From Promethearchaeota archaeon (GTDB lineage: Archaea > Asgardarchaeota > Lokiarchaeia > Sigyniarchaeales > SOKP01): a stretch of 51,797 bases of DNA. The notes beneath the pieces are model-generated. The model was not told the DNA's origin. It did no database searches and saw only the letters and a program-made list of their open reading frames with translations. The stretch spans positions 1-51,797 of the forward strand of contig JABCSY010000017.1 of the NCBI GenBank assembly GCA_018238625.1, given 5' to 3'. Of this stretch, positions 25,893-36,763 are shown piece after piece (the stretch's first letter is position 1; every line of letters begins with the position of its first letter). A program made the translations under genes and the position numbers.

Positions 25893-27272
<1,380 letters not shown>

Positions 27273-27351
27273 AGAAGGGATTTACAATATTTTTCTAATT
27301 TTTTAAAATACAATATGTTTAAATTTTCCTCAATTTTAAAAAAAGATTTTA

Positions 27352-28032
27352 TTATAACAACAGAGAAATGCCAAAAATTATATTAAATCCCAATACTGCT
27401 AGAATTTGAAACCACAATAAGAGTTTTTTCTTAAACCTTTTCTCATAAGCTCTTAATTCCTCATTCATTTTCTGAATTTCCTCTGGGTTTCTATCTTGCC
27501 AATATTGTCTATTTTTATCAAGCTTATCAAGCTCTTTTATACTATAATATGCTCCGTAATCCAACGCAAGTCCACCACGAATTCCAGTTCCACGAGTAGT
27601 TGCATATCCATATTGTTTACGGAAATAACTAATGTATTTATTGTATCTAACTTCCATTATGAGAATTAAAATATATAAAACCTCAAAACCAAAGGCAAGA
27701 AGAACGAAGAATTTGAATGGTTCAAGGAGAGAGGACCATCTCTTGGACCCAATAAAAATGATCATCGAAAATGCGGATGGATAGACGGTTATACAAGCTA
27801 ATCCCGCGCTGGATATGTAATAAAATGGATTTTTGAAGATGATCGAATATTCCAAAACGGAAAGCAATCCACTGATGATAACGATACTTACAATTAATAG
27901 AGCAATATTTGTAACATAAACAAAGATGGTTATTAAAATGAGGGCGTATTCTATGATTCCAAAAAATCCATGAATAATGGCAGAATTTCTAAAATTGGGT
28001 ATGTTTTTTTCCTGAGAATTTTGACTAGTCAT
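27352..28032 (-). CDS. integral membrane protein of unknown function
   Basis: A 226-residue protein with about five membrane helices (about 25-45, 48-68, 78-98, 105-128 and 205-225) and a soluble charged segment between residues 130 and 200 containing a Gly-rich turn TTRGTGIRGGLALDYG followed by a Lys/Glu-rich amphipathic helix. I do not recognise the family. The Gly-rich loop before a helix is the most conserved-looking part. ATG start; convergent with tpl. Confidence 0.5.
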   Translation of the reverse strand: MTSQNSQEKNIPNFRNSAIIHGFFGIIEYALILITIFVYVTNIALLIVSIVIISGLLSVLEYSIIFKNPFYYISSAGLACITVYPSAFSMIIFIGSKRWSSLLEPFKFFVLLAFGFEVLYILILIMEVRYNKYISYFRKQYGYATTRGTGIRGGLALDYGAYYSIKELDKLDKNRQYWQDRNPEEIQKMNEELRAYEKRFKKKLLLWFQILAVLGFNIIFGISLLL

Positions 28033-28129
28033 TTTATTAAATGTTGTTATGTAATTAATTAATTTTTGTCATCAACATACAATATTATTCATCCCCTATT
28101 TAAATCTACCTATCTCCTTGTTTGAGTGA

Positions 28130-28271
28130 TTACTTCATTAAAAACCATTTTTTCCTTATTATGGAAGGAATATCAATTATCTGAATTTCTTTAAGGACCT
28201 TAAAAAAGGGTTCTAGATCTTCAGAAGAATTAAATAATAGTCCATCATAATCTAATGTAATAATAAATTTA
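28130..28271 (-). pseudogene. coding-like minus-strand fragment without a start
   Basis: In the 240-base gap upstream of the TIR gene, the minus strand reads TLDYDGLLFNSSEDLEPFF, continues as a charged helix and ends at the TAA at 28130-28132. The composition is protein-like (acidic/hydrophobic alternation), unlike the rest of the spacer. The frame runs back into the TIR gene region without an ATG. It may be the 3' end of a lost gene; chance is possible. Confidence 0.25.
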
Positions 28272-28272
28272 A

Positions 28273-29160
28273 GTGTGCAAAATAGGTAAAGATATACAAA
28301 GTATTTATATTCATCCTGAGGAACACATCCACACCATAGATAAAATACCCAATAATCCAGAAAGGTTTTTCAAATATTTTATAAAACAATTAGAAGCAAA
28401 AGTAATTACTATTCAAGGGGACAAATTTGAAATTAGCGAAATTGGACCTCAGAGTGATTTGTCCACTACATTTCAATTGGTTGGTATGAACCAGGCAACT
28501 TTAGAATTTACAATAAGAATTGAAATAGCATCAGATAAGACTGAAATACATTTTGGATCAAAAATGGAGCTTTTTTGGCAGAACATGCATAAGAAAATCG
28601 TGCAGAAAGTAATGAAAGGAGCCTTTAAAAAAAGCGATCTACTATATTCCTCTATCTTAATTTCCTATATAAAAAATGTGACTACAAAATCTTTAGATTA
28701 TATAAATAGTCTCCCGGATGTAAGCTCTAAACCTACAGAAATAGCTCAAACAGGAGTAGATAATGGAATTTTAGTGTTTATGAGTTATGCAACTAAAGAT
28801 GCACCATTATTTAGAGTAAAAGAAATTGCTGAGGAGCTAACAAAATTCCCAGAGATATTCGATGTTCTCTATTGGCAAGAAGATATGCAAGATAATATCA
28901 TTGAATATATGAATGATAATTTAGGGAGATGTCATGTTGTTCTCCTATTTACTTCTCCTAATGCATTAGATTCTAAACCAGTCAAAAAAGAATGGACTGC
29001 AGCAGATGCTATGGGTAAACCAATTCTACCTATTTTCTTAAAACCCGACCATATTCCACCTCTTTTAAGATCAAGATTGGGTGTTGAATTTGATCAATTT
29101 GATTTTAAAAAGAATATAACTACTATATATGAATTGATTATAAAGAAATCTCAATCTTAA
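28273..29160 (+). CDS. TIR-domain protein
   Basis: A 295-residue protein. Residues 165-290 form a TIR domain: ILVFMSYATKDAPLFRVKEI (box 1-like), YWQEDMQDNIIEYM (alpha-C/BB-loop region), VVLLFTSPNALDSKPVKKEW, and ILPIFL. Glu240 in VKKEWTAAD is at the position of the catalytic glutamate of NAD-cleaving TIR domains, so NADase or cyclic-ADPR synthase activity is possible. The N-terminal 150 residues (strands followed by helix) are a separate domain I cannot name, perhaps the sensor. GTG start with an in-frame TAA directly before it. No Thoeris-type partner or other defence gene is adjacent. Confidence 0.82.
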   Translation: MCKIGKDIQSIYIHPEEHIHTIDKIPNNPERFFKYFIKQLEAKVITIQGDKFEISEIGPQSDLSTTFQLVGMNQATLEFTIRIEIASDKTEIHFGSKMELFWQNMHKKIVQKVMKGAFKKSDLLYSSILISYIKNVTTKSLDYINSLPDVSSKPTEIAQTGVDNGILVFMSYATKDAPLFRVKEIAEELTKFPEIFDVLYWQEDMQDNIIEYMNDNLGRCHVVLLFTSPNALDSKPVKKEWTAADAMGKPILPIFLKPDHIPPLLRSRLGVEFDQFDFKKNITTIYELIIKKSQS

Positions 29161-29172
29161 ATTTATTAATCT

Positions 29173-29772
29173 TTAATTGTTAATTTTTCGAATTAGATAA
29201 AAGACATCGTAAGAGAACAATCGTGGAAGAAATTTAAAAGGATATTTTCTTTCATAAATTATTTTTAAATTCTTTTGTTGTAGGACTTTAAAGAATTCTT
29301 TTTCTGAACTAATCAACCCGCGCCAATGTGGATTCACTTCTATATTTTTTATAGTTCCTATAAGAAATCTAACCATTCTTAGCAAAATACTTTCGGTAGG
29401 AACGGAAATAAAAAGAAGGCCATTCTTTTTTAGAATTCGTAATATCTCATCAATGGCAACCGAAGGATTATCAACGTGTTCTAATATATCAAGAGCAAAA
29501 ATCAAATCGAAACTATCATCATCAAAACTAGTTTTTTTTTGAATATCTCCTTGAATGTAATCATTAATTCTTATAGTGGCGTTCTTTGTTAAAGGCGCTT
29601 TAATTCCATCATACAGGATCTCATCTAAAATAAAAACATTGCTTTTTGGAAAATTCAGCTTAAAGTTCAAAGAAAATAACCCCAATCCACCTCCGATATC
29701 AAGAACTTTAGGGAATTTTTTACGAAACCGAAGAAATATTTTAATTATGTTTTTAATTCTCCCAAAATACAT
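29173..29772 (-). CDS. class I SAM-dependent methyltransferase, N-terminus probably cut by a frame break
   Basis: Methyltransferase domain: VLDIGGGLGLFSLNF (motif I), ILDE acidic loop, FDLIFALDILEHVDNP (motif II), LLFISVPTE (motif III). The C-terminal half has HWRGLISSEKEF and a basic end. It resembles UbiE/COQ5-type methyltransferases acting on small molecules or glycans. The in-frame ATG at 29772 lies inside a coding-like stretch that continues upstream (see the next entry). Downstream of pit with a 15-base gap when the extension is included, so it is likely the third gene of the phosphate-transport operon. Confidence 0.78.
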   Translation of the reverse strand: MYFGRIKNIIKIFLRFRKKFPKVLDIGGGLGLFSLNFKLNFPKSNVFILDEILYDGIKAPLTKNATIRINDYIQGDIQKKTSFDDDSFDLIFALDILEHVDNPSVAIDEILRILKKNGLLFISVPTESILLRMVRFLIGTIKNIEVNPHWRGLISSEKEFFKVLQQKNLKIIYERKYPFKFLPRLFSYDVFYLIRKINN

Positions 29773-29881
29773 TCTGCCAAATAGCGGAATAAAATACGGA
29801 CCGAAACTCGAATAATTTCGATACTCTTTTGGAATATGTATTTGCAGATCTTGGGGTTTGATAAATTTTATTGAGATTCAC
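29773..29881 (-). other. N-terminal extension of the methyltransferase, split by a C4 run
   Basis: Upstream of the ATG at 29772 the frame reads PKEYRNYSSFGPYFIPLFGR with no stop, back to a C4 run (G4 on the plus strand, 29853-29856). Removing one C joins it to GTG 29881-29879, giving an N-terminus MNLNKIYQTQDLQIHIP. The start then sits 15 bases after the pit stop codon. Seen in the sequence; the frame correction is inferred. Confidence 0.6.
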
Positions 29882-29895
29882 TTCAGAAATATAAG

Positions 29896-30882
29896 TTATA
29901 TTAGAAGATTTATTGGAAAGTATAGAATAATCGAAAGAATTGCTGCAATTGGAAAGGTCAATAACCAAATTGCGATGATTTTCCATAATCCTTTCTTCAT
30001 TGGTGTATTGTTTGCTTTTGAGAGCCCTACTAATGATGCTACGAGCAAATGAGAGCCCGAAAGAGGGATTTTCTGAATGGTCCCAATAAGCATGACGACT
30101 GCTGTTGGTACTTGCACTGCAAATGCCGTACTCGGCCGAAGTTCCGTCATTTTCCCTAAGCTTTTAATAACAATTCTTCCTAAAACCGTTACACCAACTG
30201 CTAAACCAACACCAGTCATAAATAATAATAAAGTTAGATTGATCTCATCTCCAACTCCAGCCACAATTCCAACTGCGTTAGAACAATCATTTCCTGCTCT
30301 AGAGAAGGCTGTAATACATATTATAATTAAGATTATATAGGAATATTTGTTCTCTGATCTTTCAAAGTCTTTGAATCCCTTTAAATGCTTGAGTTTACGC
30401 TTATTTAGTACCTTTACAACGCCATAGGTTACTGTATAACCTACTATCGGAGATGCTAACCACCACACACTCATTTCTAGTATTGTGCTCCAATTTACAC
30501 CACCTCCATCTCCTAATAACAACCCAAGTCCTATAATCCCACCTATTGTTGCGTGAGTTGACGAAATTGGAAGCCCAAAAGCGCTAGATAATATTAATAT
30601 AATAGCAGTAGATATCAAAATGGTCATAACAACAGCATGCTGGTTAATGCCAGGAGCTTCATAATCTAATAAAAGGATCTTGTCACCTACTGATTTAGAA
30701 ACACCCTCCCCTAATAATAATGCTCCAGCGATCGCAAAAATCGCTGCTAAGATGAGAATTTGTTTCATATTAAGAATTCGTGATCCATAAAGCGGGGCCA
30801 TCGTTTCATCGTTTCCGCCAATCCCGAAACTAATAATTAGACTTATGATTAAAAATATGATTAAGATGTATTCTAACGCCAT
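29896..30882 (-). CDS. pit: PiT-family inorganic phosphate transporter
   Basis: A 328-residue integral membrane carrier moving inorganic phosphate with H+ or Na+ (PiT/PHO4 family). The two internal-repeat signatures are GGNDETMAPLYGSR near the N-terminus and SRAGNDCSNAVG in the second half, variants of GANDVANA. About ten membrane helices. A Met at 30891 is possible, but a strong GGAGGGA Shine-Dalgarno sits nine bases before the ATG at 30882, which decides that start. It lies 20 bases after a PhoU-like gene, the usual Pit accessory partner. Confidence 0.88.
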   Translation of the reverse strand: MALEYILIIFLIISLIISFGIGGNDETMAPLYGSRILNMKQILILAAIFAIAGALLLGEGVSKSVGDKILLLDYEAPGINQHAVVMTILISTAIILILSSAFGLPISSTHATIGGIIGLGLLLGDGGGVNWSTILEMSVWWLASPIVGYTVTYGVVKVLNKRKLKHLKGFKDFERSENKYSYIILIIICITAFSRAGNDCSNAVGIVAGVGDEINLTLLLFMTGVGLAVGVTVLGRIVIKSLGKMTELRPSTAFAVQVPTAVVMLIGTIQKIPLSGSHLLVASLVGLSKANNTPMKKGLWKIIAIWLLTFPIAAILSIILYFPINLLI

Positions 30883-30890
30883 TTTACACA

Positions 30891-30897
30891 TCCCTCC
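30891..30897 (-). promoter_or_regulatory. Shine-Dalgarno GGAGGGA deciding the pit start
   Basis: On the minus strand GGAGGGA precedes ATG 30882 by nine bases. It overlaps the alternative ATG at 30891, making that upstream start unlikely. Confidence 0.65.
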
Positions 30898-30901
30898 ATT
30901 T

Positions 30902-31546
30902 CTATTTACTTGGGTATTTTATAATTAATCCTCTCAGATAATCTGACGTTTCCTCAACCCACGATATAATATCGTACATATATGTTACAAGTTTTGAAGT
31001 TAAGTATACTTTGGTGGGATCATCAGTCATTTTGTATACTTTTTTGAGTAAGTTAAACTTAGCAGTTCTCGCCTCTCTCTTTCTCTCCTCAATTTCAAAG
31101 GTTATCTTGTAGGCACCGTTAAAATCAGTTTCAATTAAAATAGCACAATTCACTAACTCTTCGACAGCTTGACTGCATGCGCTATATAAATTTGCGAATT
31201 CGTCTTTGATTTCCTTGTAAAGCTTGAAGGGGTATACTCTTAGAAACCTCGAAAAGAACTCCATCTTATCGTTTACACTATCTATCATCATTAGAATGTT
31301 GTACCTGTCTTCAACCAAAAAAGGAAGCGCTCTTTTATCCCTGTAAAGAACCTGAACATATTTCTCTTTAAGCACATCGCACTTTTTTTCTACTTTAATG
31401 ACACCTTCCAATGATTCAATCTTTAATTTTCCATCTACAAAAGTTGAAAGCGCTTCATGTAAGAGTGCTGAGCCATTTAAAGTTTCGGCTAAGAATTCCT
31501 TGTTAATCTCGTCTAACTCGTTTATCTTTTCTTTAAACAATTTCAT
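30902..31546 (-). CDS. PhoU-like DUF47 protein, Pit accessory
   Basis: A 214-residue all-helical cytoplasmic protein of the DUF47/PhoU-like family (COG1392), which nearly always precedes pit genes and is thought to regulate phosphate uptake. Pattern: IKVEKKCDVLKEKYVQVLY near residue 50, FLVEDRYNILMMIDSVNDKMEFFSR in two parts at about 75-100, and a C-terminal IISWVEETSDYLRGLIIKY. Conserved acidic residues in the DRYNIL..ID..ND motif are the metal-binding positions in PhoU. First gene of a pho-like operon: DUF47, pit, methyltransferase. Confidence 0.85.
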   Translation of the reverse strand: MKLFKEKINELDEINKEFLAETLNGSALLHEALSTFVDGKLKIESLEGVIKVEKKCDVLKEKYVQVLYRDKRALPFLVEDRYNILMMIDSVNDKMEFFSRFLRVYPFKLYKEIKDEFANLYSACSQAVEELVNCAILIETDFNGAYKITFEIEERKREARTAKFNLLKKVYKMTDDPTKVYLTSKLVTYMYDIISWVEETSDYLRGLIIKYPSK

Positions 31547-31760
31547 TTATTTCACATCCAAAATTTAACGAATCTCTTCTTAAGAAATAATTATTTGATT
31601 TTATATTCTATTTATTTTTTATTCAATAAAAAAGCTTATACCTTTCGATAAAGTTGAAATTATGTGTGATTGTGAAAGATAAAAATAAGCCTTTTTATAT
31701 TTAAACAATTCCTTCAAATTAAGATTGAACGAGTTTTTATAAATTTTAAAGTGAGTATGA

Positions 31761-32318
31761 GTGCCAGCTGTCGAAATCAATTTGGAAGATATTATATTTG
31801 ACCCAAAAGTTCAATCTTATTGTAATAACGCCAAATTTAAGTGTCCTAACTATGGGCATTCGTGGACTTGCCCACCAGAGGCCCCTTATTTTGAAGAAGA
31901 GGTTTCCCAGTACGAAGAATTCTTTCTAATATATTATGAATTCAATCTAAAAGAGTATGTAGAAAGATTAAAATTAGAGTTTCCAAAACGCAGCGAAGAA
32001 AAGATAAGAAATTCATTTTACCGTAAAGATATTGTTAGAGATTATTTAGGAAAAGAGGTTAACACTTTTCTGCAAAATTATGGTAATTCCTACAACGAAA
32101 AGCTTATTTTATGGGACGGATATTGCAGAATTTGCTTTAAAGAAGGGAAAAACTGTACTTATGATGACGGCGTACCTTGTCGTTATCCAGATAAAAAAAG
32201 GTTTTCGATGGAAGCAGTAGGAATAGATGTCGACAAAACAGTTAAAAGCGTCGATATTGAAATAGAATGGCCTCCCGTTAATTTTGCTTACCGATTTGGA
32301 TTAATTTGCTTTAAATAA
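31761..32318 (+). CDS. DUF2284 cysteine-rich metal-binding protein
   Basis: A 185-residue protein of the DUF2284 family, predicted metal-binding (probably Fe-S), common in anaerobes. Motif one is FKCPNYGHSWTCPPEAP, equivalent to CxxC.....CPP; motif two is CRICFKEGKNC...CRYPDKKRFSMEAVGIDV, the family's C..C..C......CR.p....s.ea.GidV. It ends in FAYRFGLICFK. GTG start; an in-frame stop directly upstream rules out a longer form. Function unknown; a role in corrinoid or redox chemistry is suggested for the family. Confidence 0.82.
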   Translation: MPAVEINLEDIIFDPKVQSYCNNAKFKCPNYGHSWTCPPEAPYFEEEVSQYEEFFLIYYEFNLKEYVERLKLEFPKRSEEKIRNSFYRKDIVRDYLGKEVNTFLQNYGNSYNEKLILWDGYCRICFKEGKNCTYDDGVPCRYPDKKRFSMEAVGIDVDKTVKSVDIEIEWPPVNFAYRFGLICFK

Positions 32319-32321
32319 CTT

Positions 32322-32648
32322 ATGACAACACAAGATAAGTCTATTGTTGGAAAAAAAGGAGAAATCCTTTCTAAAAAATCACTAAGAGAGATATCAAGTA
32401 TTAAAGCTGGAGATGAGGTTTTAATAGAAGCTTACCCTGGCAAATTAATAGTTAAAAAATTTATTCAGTTGACGATTTATTAGAGATGCCTATTATTGCT
32501 GAAGGAACAGGGGAAGAAATAGAAAGAGAGATTGAAGAAGAAGGTAAGCAACAAGAAAAGATGATGGATTAATGAAAACCCAGAGACTTATTTTGAATCA
32601 AACGATATTGAAATACGAGACGAAATAGAACTAGAAATAACTCTATAA
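32322..32648 (+). pseudogene. AbrB/SpoVT-domain gene with two frame breaks
   Basis: ATG at 32322 four bases after the DUF2284 stop begins an AbrB/MazE-like swapped-hairpin domain: VGKKGEILSKKSLREISSIK then AGDEVLIEAYPGKLIVKK, the DNA-binding domain of prokaryotic antitoxins and transition-state regulators. At an A6 run (32454-32459) the frame fails; one added A restores IYSVDDLLEMPIIAEGTGE up to TAA 32570-32572. A second one-base correction near 32566 continues into NPETYFESNDIEIRDE, ending at 32648. Either a decayed gene or homopolymer errors. No toxin (PIN, MazF) follows. Confidence 0.6.
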
Positions 32649-32691
32649 TCCTAATCAACATTTAAAAAAAGTAAAAAAAATAAATATTTGT

Positions 32692-34005
<1,314 letters not shown>

Positions 34006-34191
34006 TCACATTCCGTTAAGTGTGTTAACCATTCTTTTTCTTTTTTTGATTAATAAAGTATTATTTTTAGATATTTATATCTAAAATATGTTCCAAAAAG
34101 GATTATTCATTAATAGTTATAAAATTTTTCTGTTAAAGATTTTTTATACAATAATTTTTATAGGCTTATTTTTATCACATTTATAGTAAAA

Positions 34192-35076
34192 ATGCTTCTG
34201 AGAAAAACGATTCTTTTCGATTTAAATCATAACGAGATGCTCGATATTGATTTTTCAGATTTTTCAGATTTTTCAAAACTTCTTCAAAATCTAAATCTCA
34301 AGATTAAAAAAAACGAGAATAAAGATTTAACGAAAAAGGTTTTGGAAAATGTTGATGTTTTAGTTCTGGGCAATCCTATTGACGATTACTTTTCAAACAT
34401 TGAGATCAAGGACATTGTTAATTACGTTAGAACTGGAGGGAATTTAATTCTTATAAGTGAATATGGAGCTGATTATCTTCAAAAAACTAATTTGAATGAT
34501 ATAGCTCCTAATTTTGGTATCCTATTTGAGAAGAATCTCATAAAAGAACAAAATTCCAATAATCATAATCGTTCAAGTATATTACACATTCAAAATTTTC
34601 CTAAAAATAATATTATTAATGGATTAAGAGAAGTTGTAATAGGTGGAACTTGTTCTCTATTCTTAAATAAAGGTGCAAAACCACTTTTACAAACAGATAA
34701 AAGTAATTTCTGGTCAGAACTTTTTAATAGCTCTTCTGAAGAATGGATAAAGGATAAAGAACAACAACACACAATAGCCGCTTATTCTGAATTTGGGCAA
34801 GGCAAGGTCGTTGCTTTTGGCGATATCGACATCTTTTGTAGTGATGATAATATAGGTATTAATTCTCTTGATAATCAGAAGTTCCTACACAATATTTTTA
34901 CCTGGTTGACTGATCCTGTAAAAAGATCAGACGTAATGTCTTTCATCTTAGATCAAATTGGGCAAGTTCAAAACAACGTCAAAGAAATCCATAAAACAAT
35001 GAATAATGTAATTGAAACAATGAGTATTTTGGAAAAAAGGCTACGTCATTTAGAACAGAATCAAAATAGTCATTAA
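34192..35076 (+). CDS. GldG/IFT52-type GIFT-domain protein with coiled-coil tail
   Basis: A 294-residue protein. Residues 1-245 follow the class-I-glutaminase-like GIFT layout found in IFT52, GldG and archaeal DUF4350 proteins: ILFDLNHNEML strand, VDVLVLGNPID, DIVNYVRTGGNLILISEYG, then QGKVVAFGDIDIFCSDD and NQKFLHNIFTWLTD. In IFT52 the equivalent parts are a starting ILFNxSKxE and a closing G.GK..vlGS...FsDqyl....N......vf.WL. The C-terminal 40 residues are heptad-rich coiled coil. No catalytic Cys/His, so a binding role is likely. A tandem GATTTTTCA repeat gives DFSDFSDFS near residue 21. Eukaryote-like relation is an inference. Confidence 0.65.
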   Translation: MLLRKTILFDLNHNEMLDIDFSDFSDFSKLLQNLNLKIKKNENKDLTKKVLENVDVLVLGNPIDDYFSNIEIKDIVNYVRTGGNLILISEYGADYLQKTNLNDIAPNFGILFEKNLIKEQNSNNHNRSSILHIQNFPKNNIINGLREVVIGGTCSLFLNKGAKPLLQTDKSNFWSELFNSSSEEWIKDKEQQHTIAAYSEFGQGKVVAFGDIDIFCSDDNIGINSLDNQKFLHNIFTWLTDPVKRSDVMSFILDQIGQVQNNVKEIHKTMNNVIETMSILEKRLRHLEQNQNSH

Positions 35077-35210
35077 TTCCATCAAAAATAACATTTGATT
35101 TAAAAACCCAATTTTTTCATTTTGTAGTTTTAGAGATATTAAAGTAATTTTTAATTGCATTACAAATTTTATTTAAATTAATAAATATAAACATCTAATA
35201 GATCAGAAAA

Positions 35211-36656
35211 ATGCCTTTAAAAACCCCAGAACAGTATTTAGAAAGCATAAAACGACCTGTAGATTTGTATCTTTTTGGTGAAAAAGTTAAGGAATTTTGG
35301 AATCATCCTATTATAAGACCCTCAATCAACACGGTTATGAAGATTTACGAATTAGCTCAGATGGACGAGCATAAAGATCTTATGACTACCACATCACATT
35401 TAACGGGTGAAACTATTAACAGATTTACGCATATTCACCAATCTGCTGACGATTTAGTTAAAAAGGTTAAGATGCAGAGGTTATTGGGTCAACAAACGGC
35501 GTGTTGTTTCCAAAGGTGCGTAGGATTTGATACCGCTAACGCTTTATATAGCGTAACCTATGAAATGGACAAAAAAAATGGAACTGATTATCATAACCGC
35601 TTCAAAAAGTATTGGACTGAAGTACAGTCTCAAGATTTGATGGTAGGCGGTGCCATGACAGATAATAAAGGAGATAGAAGCAAAAGACCTAAAGACCAAC
35701 CTGATCCAGACGCTTATTTACATATAGTCGAAGAAAATGATGACGGAATAATTATTCGCGGAGCAAAAATCCACCAAACAGGATATTTAAACTCACATAG
35801 AGCAATTGTTATGCCCACTCTTTCTTTACGACCCGGTGAAGAACAATACGCTGTAAGTTTTGGTGTTAATACGAGTGAAAAGGGGATAACCTTAGTATAT
35901 GGAAGGCAGTCGTGTGACACTAGAAAAATGGAACACGGTAAATTGGATATTGGAAACTTCAAGTATGGCGGCCAAGAAATATTTGTAATATTTGATAATG
36001 TGTTTATACCAAATGATCATATATTTATGAAGGGAGAAATAGAGTTTGCCGGTAAATTAGTTAATAGGTTTGCTGGTTTCCATCGGCAGTCTTATGGCGG
36101 ATGCAAAGTTGGTGTAGGTGATGTACTCATCGGTGCGTCATCGTTAATTACTGAATACAATGGAACCGAAAAATCATCTCATATACGAGATAAACTCGTG
36201 GAAATGGTTCATTTAAACGAAACACTATATTGTTGTGGTATTGCTTGCAGTTCGTTAGGGTTTCAACGGGAAGCAGGAAACTTTGAAATGGATATGCTTT
36301 TGGCAAATGTATGCAAACTAAATGTTACTCGTTTTCCATACGAAATAGGGCGCCTTGCTGAGGATTTAGCTGGAGGGCTAATTTGTACAATGCCTTCTGA
36401 AGCAGACTTAAAATCGGAAGAAATTGGGCATTTAATTGAAAAATATCTTAGTACATGTGAAGAAACATGCGCTGAGGATAGATATAAAGTTCTGAGATTC
36501 ATTGAAAATTTAACGATGGGCGTAGCTTCTGTTAGCTATCGGACGGAATCGATGCACGGAGCCGGAAGCCCACAAGCACAAAGGATTATGATATCAAGAC
36601 AAGCTGATTTGGATAGTAAGAAAGAGTTAATCAAAGATATTTTGGATATTGAATGA
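35211..36656 (+). CDS. abfD: 4-hydroxybutyryl-CoA dehydratase
   Basis: A 481-residue FAD/[4Fe-4S] enzyme of the HpaB fold, converting 4-hydroxybutyryl-CoA to crotonyl-CoA (and isomerising vinylacetyl-CoA), oxygen sensitive. The cluster ligands known from the Clostridium aminobutyricum enzyme are in place: Cys99 and Cys103 (CFQRC), His291 and Cys298 (HRQSYGGCK, known as His292/Cys299). Glu446 in ESMHGAGSPQAQR is likely the counterpart of active-site Glu455. These residues separate it from flavin monooxygenases such as HpaB. Used in 4-aminobutyrate fermentation or the archaeal hydroxybutyrate carbon cycles; no neighbouring gene decides which. A TATA-like element lies about 30 bases upstream of the ATG. 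Confidence 0.93.
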   Translation: MPLKTPEQYLESIKRPVDLYLFGEKVKEFWNHPIIRPSINTVMKIYELAQMDEHKDLMTTTSHLTGETINRFTHIHQSADDLVKKVKMQRLLGQQTACCFQRCVGFDTANALYSVTYEMDKKNGTDYHNRFKKYWTEVQSQDLMVGGAMTDNKGDRSKRPKDQPDPDAYLHIVEENDDGIIIRGAKIHQTGYLNSHRAIVMPTLSLRPGEEQYAVSFGVNTSEKGITLVYGRQSCDTRKMEHGKLDIGNFKYGGQEIFVIFDNVFIPNDHIFMKGEIEFAGKLVNRFAGFHRQSYGGCKVGVGDVLIGASSLITEYNGTEKSSHIRDKLVEMVHLNETLYCCGIACSSLGFQREAGNFEMDMLLANVCKLNVTRFPYEIGRLAEDLAGGLICTMPSEADLKSEEIGHLIEKYLSTCEETCAEDRYKVLRFIENLTMGVASVSYRTESMHGAGSPQAQRIMISRQADLDSKKELIKDILDIE

Positions 36657-36763
36657 GATAACACTAATGGAATATAACATCTAAACCTATATATTATCAG
36701 ACATATTATTTTACTATAATTTTTTTATAAAATTAACTTAGTTCTAACTTAAATTTTAAAACT

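Noticed and set aside
29753..29986. Minus-strand 77-codon frame between pit and the methyltransferase
   Set aside because: Its C-terminal half is the out-of-frame reading of the methyltransferase extension and its N-terminal half overlaps pit; best explained by a one-base break.
35211..36656. 4-hydroxyphenylacetate 3-monooxygenase (HpaB)
   Set aside because: The four [4Fe-4S] ligands present are absent from HpaB oxygenases.
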